From the NCBI RefSeq assembly GCF_013403915.1, contig NZ_JABFDI010000017.1:1-64000 (forward strand): a stretch of DNA of 64,000 bases, written 5' to 3'. Origin of the DNA: Winogradskyella pacifica (GTDB lineage: Bacteria > Bacteroidota > Bacteroidia > Flavobacteriales > Flavobacteriaceae). Below, in pieces: positions 51,842 to 60,590 of the stretch (position 1 is its first letter; each line of letters opens with the position of its first letter). The position numbers and the translations under genes are program-made. The notes beneath the pieces were generated by a model that saw only the letters and a program-made list of their open reading frames with translations, had not been told where the DNA came from and did no database searches.

Positions 51842-53740
51842 TTAAACATTATACTCAGATAAAGGTCTTGTAAATTTTTCAGGATCAGCCGCTAAATGGT
51901 AACGTGGATCGTCGATAGCTTCAACGATAACATCTTTAAATTTAGGACTCGCTTTATACAGTAATATCTTACAATCTTCACTTAAGTGTTTTAGTTTGAT
52001 TGTTTTTCCTTCAGCCTGGTATTTTTCAACAATAATAAAAATGGCTTCAATAGCAGAGTGATCCGAAATACGAGCTTCAACAAAATCAATCTCTACATGA
52101 TCTGGATCATTTTTAATATCGAATTTCTCATTAAAAGCGGTTATACTTCCAAAGAATAAGGGGCCCCAAATTTCATAAGTTTTAGTTCCATCTTCTTGAA
52201 TACGCTTACGTGCTCTAATTTTCTTAGCATTTTCCCAAGCAAAAGATAAGGCAGAAATAATAACACCAACAAATACCGCAATGGCTAAGTCGAAGAAAAC
52301 AGTAACTACCGAAACAATAACAAGTACAACGGCATCTGATACAGGTATCTTCTTCATGATTCGGAAACTAGACCAAGCAAATGTTTCAATAACCATCATA
52401 AACATCACACCGACTAAAGCTGCAATTGGCACTTGCTCAATATATTTATCAGCAAATAGGATGAATGTAAGTAAGGTTATTGCCATCATTACACCAGACA
52501 AACGGCCTCTACCACCTGCATTAATGTTAATTACGGTTTGTCCAATCATACCACAACCACCAGTACCTCCAAAGATTCCGCTAAGCATGTTTCCAGAACC
52601 TTGAGCAATACATTCTCTATTTCCATCACCTCTTGAGTCTGTTAATTCATCTACAAGGTTCATGGTCATTAAAGTTTCAATCAAACCTACTGATGCCGCT
52701 AAAAAGGCATAAGGCGCAATGAATTTTAAAGTGTCTAAGTTAAATGGCAAATGACTCCAAAGTTCCGCAAGGTTGAGTTTGCTAGACAATTCATCAAAGC
52801 CATTTAAACCTGCGCCACCACCATCTCTAATAAAATCACCAACATTAATAGACTGAAGCCCTCCAAAAATGGAAATTAAAGTCACGATTAAAATCGCCGT
52901 CAATGCAGCAGGCATTTTTTTTGTTAATTTAGGTAGGCCCCAAATTATGAACATGGTTAGGAAAACCAAACCAATCATGATGTATAGTTTCTGACCTTCC
53001 ATAGTAGACTTTACAACTCCGTTGTCTCTTACAGAATAGAAGCCATCGTCTTTAATGTTAAAAACAACTTGTTTAGTATTTATATCGTAAACTTGATTGT
53101 CCGATATAATAAAAACGGCTTCACCTGTGCTGATATTGGTTATTGATTCTTCATTAATTGAAAATATTTTGGTATCAGAAATTAAATCTTTAACGGAATT
53201 ATCACTTAAATTGTAAACCCGTTCTTTTGAGACGGTTTTGCGCATGTTTTGTCCAAAAATATCCTTTGTATTTTCTTTAAACATCCCAAGTTGTGCCAAG
53301 AAAATGACAATAGCTAATCCGTTTACAAACCCTAACATTACGGGATGTGGAATTAAACGTACAAATTTACCAAGCTTAAAAACGCCTGCTAATATTTGAA
53401 TGAATCCCATTAAAACAACAGCGGCTAATAAATAGAAGTAGCCCATGTTATCCACAGGTGTATCAAATAAAAGACCTTTAGCGTGTCCTTCTTGAATCAT
53501 GTGAACAAAAATAACAGCAACCGCACCAGCCGCTCCAGAGATTAATCCTGGTCTTCCACCAAAAAGTGCAGAGATGATTCCAATTATAAAAGCACCAAAG
53601 AGGGCTACAATTGGACTAATTTGAGCAACAAAAGCAAAGGCAACTACCTCTGGAATCATTGCTAGTGATACCGTGATACCTGCAAGAATATCATTCTTAG
53701 GGTTTTGCGTAAAATTTTTAATGGTTTTTTGACCGAGCAT
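51842..53740 (-). CDS. SulP-family inorganic anion transporter
   Basis: A 632-residue membrane transporter. The SLC26/SulP core begins ILAGITVSLAMIPEVVAFAF and contains FGGRPGLISGAAGAVAVIFV, and NRECIAQGSGNMLSGIFGGT, with the STAS domain at about 530-620 (HVEIDFVEARISDHSAIEAI). It may move sulfate, bicarbonate or other anions; specificity is not readable. About 85 residues at 170-255 (NLSDNSVKDLISDTKIFSIN and so on) form a soluble insertion with no counterpart I remember in the family. A carbonic anhydrase is not adjacent. Confidence 0.9.
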   Translation of the reverse strand: MLGQKTIKNFTQNPKNDILAGITVSLAMIPEVVAFAFVAQISPIVALFGAFIIGIISALFGGRPGLISGAAGAVAVIFVHMIQEGHAKGLLFDTPVDNMGYFYLLAAVVLMGFIQILAGVFKLGKFVRLIPHPVMLGFVNGLAIVIFLAQLGMFKENTKDIFGQNMRKTVSKERVYNLSDNSVKDLISDTKIFSINEESITNISTGEAVFIISDNQVYDINTKQVVFNIKDDGFYSVRDNGVVKSTMEGQKLYIMIGLVFLTMFIIWGLPKLTKKMPAALTAILIVTLISIFGGLQSINVGDFIRDGGGAGLNGFDELSSKLNLAELWSHLPFNLDTLKFIAPYAFLAASVGLIETLMTMNLVDELTDSRGDGNRECIAQGSGNMLSGIFGGTGGCGMIGQTVININAGGRGRLSGVMMAITLLTFILFADKYIEQVPIAALVGVMFMMVIETFAWSSFRIMKKIPVSDAVVLVIVSVVTVFFDLAIAVFVGVIISALSFAWENAKKIRARKRIQEDGTKTYEIWGPLFFGSITAFNEKFDIKNDPDHVEIDFVEARISDHSAIEAIFIIVEKYQAEGKTIKLKHLSEDCKILLYKASPKFKDVIVEAIDDPRYHLAADPEKFTRPLSEYNV

Positions 53741-53765
53741 AATACTTTTTATTTGTAAAAGGCGG

Positions 53766-53773
53766 CAAAGGTA
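53766..53773 (-). promoter_or_regulatory. -7 element of the SulP gene
   Basis: CAAAGGTA reads TACCTTTG on the - strand (TAnnTTTG), 25 bases before the start codon. Confidence 0.5.
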
Positions 53774-53813
53774 GACTTTTTGAATTTAATCTAAAAAGCA
53801 GTAGTTTGTTAAA

Positions 53814-53847
53814 CAAAAAAAGCATCGGTGGATACCAATGCTTTTCT
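53814..53847 (-). terminator. Terminator of the DUF5522-hutU-DUF4136 operon
   Basis: On the - strand AAAAGCATTGGT and ACCGATGCTTTT form a stem around ATCC, followed by a T-run. It lies 22 bases past the DUF4136 stop. Confidence 0.8.
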
Positions 53848-53868
53848 ATTTGTTTTGTGTGCTATATA

Positions 53869-54420
53869 TTATTTTTCCTCTGGAGGAAACTGCTCTAACA
53901 TTTGAGATACAAATTCTTTTATACGTTCGTCTTTCTTATCTGGGTTACTAGCATTAAGATTTCCTGTACCTGAACCTTGCCAGATGAGTTCTTTTTTGTT
54001 CGCATCAATAAGATCTATAAATAGCATACCTTCAGTAGTGGTTGTGACTTGGTTATTGTTCCAGCCAGATCTCCAGCCCCAGCCACCATAACCGCCCCAA
54101 CCCCAAGCACCATTGCCCCAAGCATTGTTGTATACATCAACGCGTTGGTTAGATTTGGTAAATATACTCACTAGCATATTTGGATTTTCTGATTTGGTAT
54201 AACCTTTCGCCATTAGTTCCGCTTCAATGGCTCTTAGAATACGACGCTTATCAATGTCGTTGATTTCTGCCTTGTCAATTCCGGGTTTGAAAAATGCAAA
54301 GGTTTTATAATTGTCAAAATTTGCTTCTCTATCGTAATCAGCTGCAACTCGTACGGAGCTGCAAGAAGCTAATCCTATCAATAAGAGAAACATTGGTGTA
54401 AATTTTAATAGCTTTTTCAT
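53869..54420 (-). CDS. DUF4136 lipoprotein
   Basis: A 183-residue lipoprotein (FLLLIGLASC, Cys20). The DUF4136 body starts VRVAADYDREANFDNYKTFA and has a Gly/Trp-rich insert (NAWGNGAWGWGGYGGWGWRS) before the final strands. It is probably attached to the outer membrane and facing the periplasm. It starts 17 bases after the hutU stop on the same strand, so the two are likely co-transcribed, although a functional link to histidine breakdown is not evident. Confidence 0.85.
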   Translation of the reverse strand: MKKLLKFTPMFLLLIGLASCSSVRVAADYDREANFDNYKTFAFFKPGIDKAEINDIDKRRILRAIEAELMAKGYTKSENPNMLVSIFTKSNQRVDVYNNAWGNGAWGWGGYGGWGWRSGWNNNQVTTTTEGMLFIDLIDANKKELIWQGSGTGNLNASNPDKKDERIKEFVSQMLEQFPPEEK

Positions 54421-54437
54421 AATTTCTTTTTTTTTAA

Positions 54438-56438
54438 TTATACTTTATCTAATAAATTATCATCAACGAAATTAGGTAAGGTTATTTTTAAATTAGGTTC
54501 GACTTCCATAGCACGTTTTATTGCAAAAACGGCTCCTTCATTTCTAGCCCAACTTCGTCTTGAAATACCGTTATTAACGTCCCAAAACAGCATTTGTTTT
54601 AATTTTTTTGATGCTTCCTTAGTACCATCAAGAACCATACCAAATCCACCGTTTATAACTTCGCCCCATCCAACGCCTCCTCCGTTATGAATGCTTACCC
54701 ATGTGGCTCCTCTAAAGCTATCACCAATCACATTTTGTATAGACATATCTGCTGTAAAACGAGAGCCGTCGTAAATATTACTAGTCTCTCTGTATGGGGA
54801 ATCGGTTCCTGAGACATCGTGATGATCTCTTCCTAAAATAACAGTTTCAATTTCTCCATTCTTTATGGCTTGGTTAAAGGCTTCGGCAATTTTCATGCGT
54901 CCTTCTGCATCTGCATATAAAATTCTGGCTTGTGAACCTACCACGAGTTTGTTTTCTTGCGCACCTTTAATCCATTGAATATTATCAGCCATTTGTTGCT
55001 GAATCTCTTCAGGGGAATTCTTTTTAATGTCTTCTAAAACTTTACAGGCAATAGCATCTGTTTTTATCAAATCTTCCGGCTTACCAGAAGCACAAACCCA
55101 GCGAAATGGACCAAAGCCATAATCGAAACACATTGGTCCCATAATATCTTGAACATAACTTGGGTATCTAAAATCGATACCATTTTCTGCCATAATATCA
55201 GCACCAGCACGAGACGCTTCTAACAAGAAGGCGTTTCCATAATCGAAGAAATAAGTGCCTTTTGAGGTGTGCTTGTTTATAGCGTTTGTATGACGACGTA
55301 AGGTTTCTTGAACTTTCTCTTTAAATAATTCTGGTTGGTTCGCCATCATGTCGTTAGCATCTTCAAAAGAAATATCCGCAGGATAATAACCACCAGCCCA
55401 AGGATTATGAAGCGATGTTTGGTCGCTTCCTAAGTCAACATGAACATTAGCGTCATCAAATTTTTCCCATACATCAACAATGTTTCCGAGATAAGCGATT
55501 GAAATGGTTTCTTTATCAGCTTTAGCTTTTTCAACACGAGTAACAAGTTGATCTAAATCGGTTATTTTTTCATCGATCCAACCTTGATCTAATCGTACTT
55601 GCGTGATCTTAGGATTTACTTCAGCACAAACGGTAATACAGCCTGCAATGTTTCCTGCTTTTGGTTGTGCGCCAGACATGCCTCCTAATCCTGAGGTGAC
55701 AAATAAATTGCCTTTTGGTTCTTTTTTGATTTTCCTAAAACCGTTAAGCACTGTGATAGTTGTGCCATGTACGATGCCTTGTGGGCCAATATACATGTAG
55801 CTTCCGGCAGTCATTTGGCCGTATTGTGTAACGCCTAAAGCGTTGAATTTCTCCCAGTCATCTGGTTGGGAGTAATTCGGAATCATCATACCGTTAGTTA
55901 CCACAACTCTTGGTGCTTCTTTATGCGATGGAAACAATCCCATAGGATGACCAGAATACATGGTCAGGGTTTGTTCATCATTCATTTCTGCCAAATACTT
56001 CATGGTTAGTCGGTATTGTGCCCAGTTTGAAAACACGCCTCCATTACCACCATAAGTAATTAATTCGTGGGGATGTTGTGCCACGGCATAATCTAAATTA
56101 TTCTGAATCATTAGCATAATAGCGGCAGCTTGTGTTGATTTTGCAGGATATTCAGAAATTGGTCTGGCATACATTTTATAGTCTGGTCGTAAACGGTACA
56201 TGTAGATTCTGCCATAAGTATCTAACTCGTTTTTAAACTCAGGTAATAAGGTTTTATGATCTTTTTTGTCAAAATAACGCAAAGCATTTCTAAGCGCTAA
56301 TTTTTCTTCTTCTGCAGAAAGAATTGCCTTGCGTTTCGGTGCATGATTTATCGAAGTATCGTAAGGCTTTGGTTCTGGTAATATGTTTGGAATGCCTTCT
56401 AAAATTTGATCTTTAAACGAGAGTTTTGTAGTATGCAT
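54438..56438 (-). CDS. hutU: Urocanate hydratase
   Basis: Second step of histidine catabolism: urocanate to 4-imidazolone-5-propanoate, with NAD+ as a tightly bound cofactor. 666 residues from the ATG at 56438 (MHTTKLSFKDQIL), the longer Bacteroidetes form compared with about 555 in proteobacteria; the 22 extra residues of the longer frame overlap the DUF5522 gene. TSGLGGMSGAQPKAGNIAGC is the NAD-binding region, and FDYGFGPFRWVCASGKPEDL and GRDHHDVSGTDSPYRETSNI are conserved. No hutH, hutI or hutG is in the window. Confidence 0.94.
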   Translation of the reverse strand: MHTTKLSFKDQILEGIPNILPEPKPYDTSINHAPKRKAILSAEEEKLALRNALRYFDKKDHKTLLPEFKNELDTYGRIYMYRLRPDYKMYARPISEYPAKSTQAAAIMLMIQNNLDYAVAQHPHELITYGGNGGVFSNWAQYRLTMKYLAEMNDEQTLTMYSGHPMGLFPSHKEAPRVVVTNGMMIPNYSQPDDWEKFNALGVTQYGQMTAGSYMYIGPQGIVHGTTITVLNGFRKIKKEPKGNLFVTSGLGGMSGAQPKAGNIAGCITVCAEVNPKITQVRLDQGWIDEKITDLDQLVTRVEKAKADKETISIAYLGNIVDVWEKFDDANVHVDLGSDQTSLHNPWAGGYYPADISFEDANDMMANQPELFKEKVQETLRRHTNAINKHTSKGTYFFDYGNAFLLEASRAGADIMAENGIDFRYPSYVQDIMGPMCFDYGFGPFRWVCASGKPEDLIKTDAIACKVLEDIKKNSPEEIQQQMADNIQWIKGAQENKLVVGSQARILYADAEGRMKIAEAFNQAIKNGEIETVILGRDHHDVSGTDSPYRETSNIYDGSRFTADMSIQNVIGDSFRGATWVSIHNGGGVGWGEVINGGFGMVLDGTKEASKKLKQMLFWDVNNGISRRSWARNEGAVFAIKRAMEVEPNLKITLPNFVDDNLLDKV

Positions 56439-56599
56439 TACTTCTTTTTTAATGTGTTTTTGTTGAATCCATATGGACAATGTCTGCAGCCGCTTTCGCA
56501 ACAATAACCACGTTTTAAATGGTATTGCTCAGTAAAACAGCGGTAACCTTCTGGTGTTAGGTAGTAGTCACCGTCTTCAATGGGAATATATTTTTTCAT
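56438..56599 (-). CDS. DUF5522 protein (small Cys-rich)
   Basis: A 53-residue protein with IPIEDGDYYLTPEGYRCFTE and the cluster CCESGCRHCPYGF, which looks able to bind a metal. I chose the ATG at 56599; the longer frame to 56680 lies under the gene on the + strand. The stop overlaps the hutU start by one base (TAATG), which implies coupled translation. Proteins of this family are often next to hutU in Bacteroidetes as far as I remember. No function is known. Confidence 0.82.
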   Translation of the reverse strand: MKKYIPIEDGDYYLTPEGYRCFTEQYHLKRGYCCESGCRHCPYGFNKNTLKKK

Positions 56600-56606
56600 A
56601 TGTAAA

Positions 56607-56614
56607 CAAAGATA
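56607..56614 (-). promoter_or_regulatory. -7 element of the DUF5522-hutU operon
   Basis: CAAAGATA reads TATCTTTG on the - strand. Transcription would start within about two bases of the DUF5522 ATG, giving a leaderless or nearly leaderless mRNA. Confidence 0.45.
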
Positions 56615-56649
56615 ACGTAATTTGGTTTGATTTTTGAAACGAATAAAGC

Positions 56650-56979
56650 ATGATATTGATTTCGAAATATTTAGTGCCAAAAGGTTATCTGGGAATTACT
56701 ATTTTTCCTTTTATGTTTTTAAAGACTGAAGATTTAAAGCGTAATGCTGTACTAATAAATCATGAAAAAATTCATCTCAAACAACAGCTTGAGTTGTTGA
56801 TTCTTCCATTTTATGTGCTGTACACAATTGAATTTTTATGTCGATTAATTCAAAATAAAAAATGGGATTTAGCCTATAGGAATATTTCTTTTGAACGTGA
56901 AGCATATAGGCATGAAAAGGATCTCGACTATTTAAAATCGAGACCTTTGTATAATGTGTTTAAATTTATTAGAAATTAA
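56650..56979 (+). CDS. Small membrane-associated HExxH protein
   Basis: A 109-residue protein of unknown function. NHEKIHLKQQLELLILPFYV contains HEKIH, an HExxH zinc-peptidase-like motif directly followed by a hydrophobic helix, and FEREAYRHEKDLDYL contains a possible third ligand (Glu) further on. The spacing resembles a minimal gluzincin core of the M56/BlaR1 type but is far smaller than a true peptidase. It is divergent from the DUF5522 operon with a 50-base separation of starts. Confidence 0.65.
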   Translation: MILISKYLVPKGYLGITIFPFMFLKTEDLKRNAVLINHEKIHLKQQLELLILPFYVLYTIEFLCRLIQNKKWDLAYRNISFEREAYRHEKDLDYLKSRPLYNVFKFIRN

Positions 56980-57007
56980 TTATTGCGATTTTTTCTTCGC
57001 CATCAAC

Positions 57008-57015
57008 TAACTTTG
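57008..57015 (+). promoter_or_regulatory. -7 element before the ACC deaminase-like gene
   Basis: TAACTTTG fits TAnnTTTG and lies 20 bases before the TTG start at 57036. Confidence 0.5.
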
Positions 57016-57035
57016 TTGTTGTAAAAATAAAGCCG

Positions 57036-57941
57036 TTGTTAAATAATAGTACTCATAATCAGCATTTATCTCTTCCAAATACTTCTATTAAAATAGCAAT
57101 TAAGCGCGAAGACTTAATTCATCCGTTTATTTCTGGAAATAAGTATCGTAAGTTAAAATTCAATATTGAAGACGCTAAAGTGAATAATGTAAAAACCTTA
57201 TTAACCTTTGGAGGTGCATTTTCAAACCATATTGCTGCTGTGGCTTATGCCGGAAAAGAATATGGTTTTAATACGATTGGGGTCATAAGAGGGGAGGAGT
57301 TAAGGGAAAAGAAAGATTTAAACCCAACCTTAACGTTTGCAAAATCTTGTGGTATGCAGTTTGAATTTGTGTCTCGGGAGGTCTATCGAACTAAAACAGA
57401 CAGTGCTTTTATAAATAGCTTAAGAAATGAATTCGGGGATTTTTATTTAATTCCCGAAGGAGGTACAAATGAATTAGCAGTAAAGGGTTGTGAGGACATC
57501 CTAGAAGAAAACGATTCTAAATTTGATTATATCTGTTGTGCAGTAGGAACAGGTGGGACAATTTCAGGATTAATTAATTCATCTGAAAAGCATCAAAAAA
57601 TATTAGGCTTTCCGGCTTTAAAAGGTGATTTTTTACAAGAAGATATTCGTAAATTTGCAAATCAAGACAATTGGAAATTAATAACGGATTATCATTTTGG
57701 TGGTTATGGTAAAATAAAGCCCGAGTTGATTTCGTTTGTTAATACGTTTAAGAATGATTATAATATTCCATTAGATCCGATTTATACAGGTAAAATGCTA
57801 TTTGGAATATTTGATTTAATTGCTCTTGGATATTTTCCAGCGGATTCTAAAATACTTGTCATACATACCGGAGGTTTGCAAGGTATTGCAGGTGTAAATG
57901 ATATGTTGAAGCGTAAAAATCGCCCTTTAATTGAAATATAA
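57036..57941 (+). CDS. D-cysteine desulfhydrase / ACC deaminase-family PLP enzyme
   Basis: A 301-residue fold-type II PLP enzyme. IKREDLIHPFISGNKYRKLK carries the PLP lysine, LTFGGAFSNHIAAVAYAGKE the substrate site and CCAVGTGGTISGLINSS the phosphate loop. The family includes ACC deaminase and D-cysteine desulfhydrase; sequence does not decide between them, and the flavobacterial genes are usually only called 1-aminocyclopropane-1-carboxylate deaminase. The start is a TTG at 57036 because no ATG lies near the conserved N-terminus. Confidence 0.82.
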   Translation: MLNNSTHNQHLSLPNTSIKIAIKREDLIHPFISGNKYRKLKFNIEDAKVNNVKTLLTFGGAFSNHIAAVAYAGKEYGFNTIGVIRGEELREKKDLNPTLTFAKSCGMQFEFVSREVYRTKTDSAFINSLRNEFGDFYLIPEGGTNELAVKGCEDILEENDSKFDYICCAVGTGGTISGLINSSEKHQKILGFPALKGDFLQEDIRKFANQDNWKLITDYHFGGYGKIKPELISFVNTFKNDYNIPLDPIYTGKMLFGIFDLIALGYFPADSKILVIHTGGLQGIAGVNDMLKRKNRPLIEI

Positions 57942-57944
57942 AAC

Positions 57945-58787
57945 ATGAAGTTCAAATATTTAATCTTATTAGTTGCTGTATTTGCAATGAGTTGTGGTCC
58001 TAAAAAAGGTATTGTAACTAAAAAGAAACGAAGTAGTACGACTAAAACAGTTGTAGTAAAAGACAAAAAAGAGGAGGTTAAAACGGTTAAAACGGTTGAA
58101 ACAAATCCGTCAGCTGTAGAAGAAAATAAAGCTCCAAGTAGTGTTGAGGTTTATATTAGTTTATATGCTGAAATTTCTAAAAACAAAATGCGGACTCATA
58201 AAATTCCAGCGAGTATTACCTTGGCTCAAGGTATTTTAGAATCTGGTGTTGGAAAAGGACGTTTAGCGGTTAAGGCAAATAATCACTTTGGGATTAAATG
58301 CCACGGTTGGACAGGTGCTAAGATTTATCATGATGATGATCGTTCACAAGAATGCTTTAGGAAATATGATAAAGCAGAAATGTCTTACGAAGACCATTCT
58401 GAATTCTTAACAGGCCGTAGCCGTTATGCGAGTTTATTTGATCTAAGACCCGATGATTATAAAGGTTGGGCTAAAGGCTTAAGAGCGGCAGGTTATGCAA
58501 CAGATCGTAAATATCCTGAAAAACTGATTAGCTTAATTGAACGCTATAATCTTGATAAATATGATGATGAAGTCCTCAATGGAACAACTACTAAGTCATC
58601 GCGCAGATCAACCACTATAATAGAGGGGCCAAAGAAGGTGACGTCTAAAAAGCACACGGTGGCTAAAGGAGATACGTTGTATTCTTTATCTAGATTATAT
58701 AAAACTACGGTTGATGCTATTAAAGTTAAAAATAATTTAAAATCAAATGACCTTACTATTGGTCAAGAACTTATTATTCCAAATTAA
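57945..58787 (+). CDS. Glucosaminidase-LysM lipoprotein
   Basis: A 280-residue peptidoglycan hydrolase that starts 3 bases after the previous stop. The lipoprotein signal ends AVFAMSC (Cys17). A Lys/Thr/Val-rich linker follows at about 20-60. The mannosyl-glycoprotein endo-beta-N-acetylglucosaminidase domain is at about 65-210 (SITLAQGILESGVGKGRLAV with the catalytic Glu, then NNHFGIKCHGW and DHSEFLTGRSRYASLF). A single LysM module is at 232-279 (HTVAKGDTLYSLSRLYKTTV). It cleaves between GlcNAc and MurNAc and is anchored in the envelope. Confidence 0.92.
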   Translation: MKFKYLILLVAVFAMSCGPKKGIVTKKKRSSTTKTVVVKDKKEEVKTVKTVETNPSAVEENKAPSSVEVYISLYAEISKNKMRTHKIPASITLAQGILESGVGKGRLAVKANNHFGIKCHGWTGAKIYHDDDRSQECFRKYDKAEMSYEDHSEFLTGRSRYASLFDLRPDDYKGWAKGLRAAGYATDRKYPEKLISLIERYNLDKYDDEVLNGTTTKSSRRSTTIIEGPKKVTSKKHTVAKGDTLYSLSRLYKTTVDAIKVKNNLKSNDLTIGQELIIPN

Positions 58788-58790
58788 TTT

Positions 58791-60077
58791 ATGTTATATA
58801 AAAGAAGTAGTGCTTTGTTTCAAGACGCACAAAAGGTTATTCCTGGTGGTGTAAATTCACCTGTAAGGGCTTTTAATGCCGTTGGAGGAACACCAATTTT
58901 TGCTAAGTCAGCAAAAGGGGCTTATGTTTATGATGAAGATGGAAATCGTTTTATAGATTATATAAATTCTTGGGGTCCAATGTTACTTGGTCATGCATTT
59001 CCTCCTGTAGTTGATGCCGTTATTGAAAAAGCAAAACAAGGAACTTCCTTCGGGATGCCAACAGCTATTGAAACTGAGATCGCAGAATTAGCAGTTTCTA
59101 TGGTGCCAAATATTGATAAAATTCGTTTTGTTAATTCAGGGACTGAAGCGTGTATGAGTGCTATTCGTTTAGCTAGAGGTTTTACTAAAAAAGATAAGAT
59201 TATAAAATTTGCGGGTTGTTATCATGGGCATAGCGATTCGTTTTTAATTGCAGCAGGAAGTGGTGCTATAACCTTTGGAACACCAAATAGTCCTGGTGTC
59301 ACAGAAGGAACTGCAAAAGACACGTTATTGGCAAGGTATAATGATCTTGAAAACGTAAAGGAATTAGTCGAAGCAAATAAAGATGCTATAGCAGCAATTA
59401 TTATTGAGCCTGTTGCTGGTAATATGGGCTGTATTCCTCCGGTTGATGGATTTTTAGAAGGCTTGAGAGCTATTTGCGACTCTCATAATATCTTATTGAT
59501 TTTTGATGAGGTAATGACCGGTTTTAGATTGGCAAATGGTGGAGTACAAGCGCTTAAAAATATTAATGCAGATATCGTTTGTTTCGGAAAAGTTGTTGGT
59601 GGTGGATTACCTGTTGGTGCTTTTGCTGCTCGAAATGAAATTATGAACTATTTAGCTCCAATAGGTCCTGTGTATCAGGCAGGAACGTTAAGCGGCAATC
59701 CGTTAGCTATGGCGGCAGGTTTGGCAATGCTTAAAACTATTAATGCCGATAAAGGATTAATGAATAGGTTAGAGGAGAAAACAAAATACCTTCATAATGG
59801 TATTGCGGATGCGCTTAATAAGAATAATGTAACACATACTATCAATAGAATAGGGTCTATGATTTCTGTGCATTTTTCAGAAGATGCTGTCGTGGATTTC
59901 GATTCTGCTGCTAAAGGGAATAATGAAACGTTTAAAAAGTTCTTTCACGGCATGTTAAACAAAGGTATTTATATTGCACCAAGTGCTTTTGAAACTTGGT
60001 TTATAACAGATGCATTAAGCTATGAAGATTTAAACGAGACGATTGCAGCTGTCGAGGAGATTGCAAAAGATTTGTAA
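58791..60077 (+). CDS. hemL: Glutamate-1-semialdehyde 2,1-aminomutase
   Basis: A 428-residue PLP enzyme that makes 5-aminolevulinate for heme. [20 protein letters not shown] at about 115-134, [13 protein letters not shown] at about 235-247 and the PLP lysine in [15 protein letters not shown] are diagnostic. It starts 3 bases after the glucosaminidase stop and is followed by a strong terminator, so it belongs to the ACC deaminase-like/glucosaminidase/hemL transcription unit. Confidence 0.97.
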   Translation: MLYKRSSALFQDAQKVIPGGVNSPVRAFNAVGGTPIFAKSAKGAYVYDEDGNRFIDYINSWGPMLLGHAFPPVVDAVIEKAKQGTSFGMPTAIETEIAELAVSMVPNIDKIRFVNSGTEACMSAIRLARGFTKKDKIIKFAGCYHGHSDSFLIAAGSGAITFGTPNSPGVTEGTAKDTLLARYNDLENVKELVEANKDAIAAIIIEPVAGNMGCIPPVDGFLEGLRAICDSHNILLIFDEVMTGFRLANGGVQALKNINADIVCFGKVVGGGLPVGAFAARNEIMNYLAPIGPVYQAGTLSGNPLAMAAGLAMLKTINADKGLMNRLEEKTKYLHNGIADALNKNNVTHTINRIGSMISVHFSEDAVVDFDSAAKGNNETFKKFFHGMLNKGIYIAPSAFETWFITDALSYEDLNETIAAVEEIAKDL

Positions 60078-60079
60078 AC

Positions 60080-60115
60080 AAAAAAAAGTCTCGCACATGG
60101 CGAGACTTTTTTTAT
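60080..60115. terminator. Bidirectional terminator after hemL
   Basis: AAAAAAAGTCTCGC and GGCGAGACTTTTTTT form a stem around ACAT between convergent genes. Confidence 0.9.
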
Positions 60116-60129
60116 ATAAAAAATTGAGC

Positions 60130-60489
60130 TTAACTTTTTTGAAAACGTTTAAAGCGCTCAAATTGTACTTTGTTTAAAAGAACTTTCATCTTGCTATCAA
60201 GCGTTTCATTTGTGGCTGTTGTTCTAATGAATACTTCTTTTTCAGTTGAATTTTTTTCATTTTCAATGAAATATAAATCGCTAGTATGCTCTTTTATTGC
60301 TTTGTAGACTTCTGCTGTCTTGTCTTTTTCTAACTGAATAAATTTAATTAAACCTTTAGTTGTCTTAATAGCTTTAGCTTCTATAATAGCATTTGCTTCT
60401 TTGTCAGTATTGCTGTTTTGTGCAACAGCAGTATGGGTTCCTAAAAATAGTGCAAATACAAATAAACAGAGTGTGATAGTCTTTTTCAT
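60130..60489 (-). CDS. Small secreted protein, function unknown
   Basis: A 119-residue exported protein (signal LCLFVFALFLGTHTAVAQ). The mature part is helical and charged, with KTTKGLIKFIQLEKDKTAEV and LNKVQFERFKRFQKS near the end. The latter resembles the last helix of the Spy/CpxP-like protein encoded upstream (LNAEQYAKFEKMKPR), so both may be related periplasmic helical proteins. No enzymatic motif. Confidence 0.65.
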   Translation of the reverse strand: MKKTITLCLFVFALFLGTHTAVAQNSNTDKEANAIIEAKAIKTTKGLIKFIQLEKDKTAEVYKAIKEHTSDLYFIENEKNSTEKEVFIRTTATNETLDSKMKVLLNKVQFERFKRFQKS

Positions 60490-60536
60490 TATTAATTTTT
60501 AAATTCGACACTAAAATAACAATTTTATTCAATAAA

Positions 60537-60571
60537 AAGAAAAAGTATCACCGAAGCGATACTTTTTCTTT
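60537..60571 (-). terminator. Terminator of the Spy-like gene
   Basis: AAAAAGTATCACC and AGCGATACTTTTT pair into a stem with a T-tail on either strand, 20 bases after the 60591 gene stop. Confidence 0.8.
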
Positions 60572-60590
60572 AAAATAAGACGATTATATA

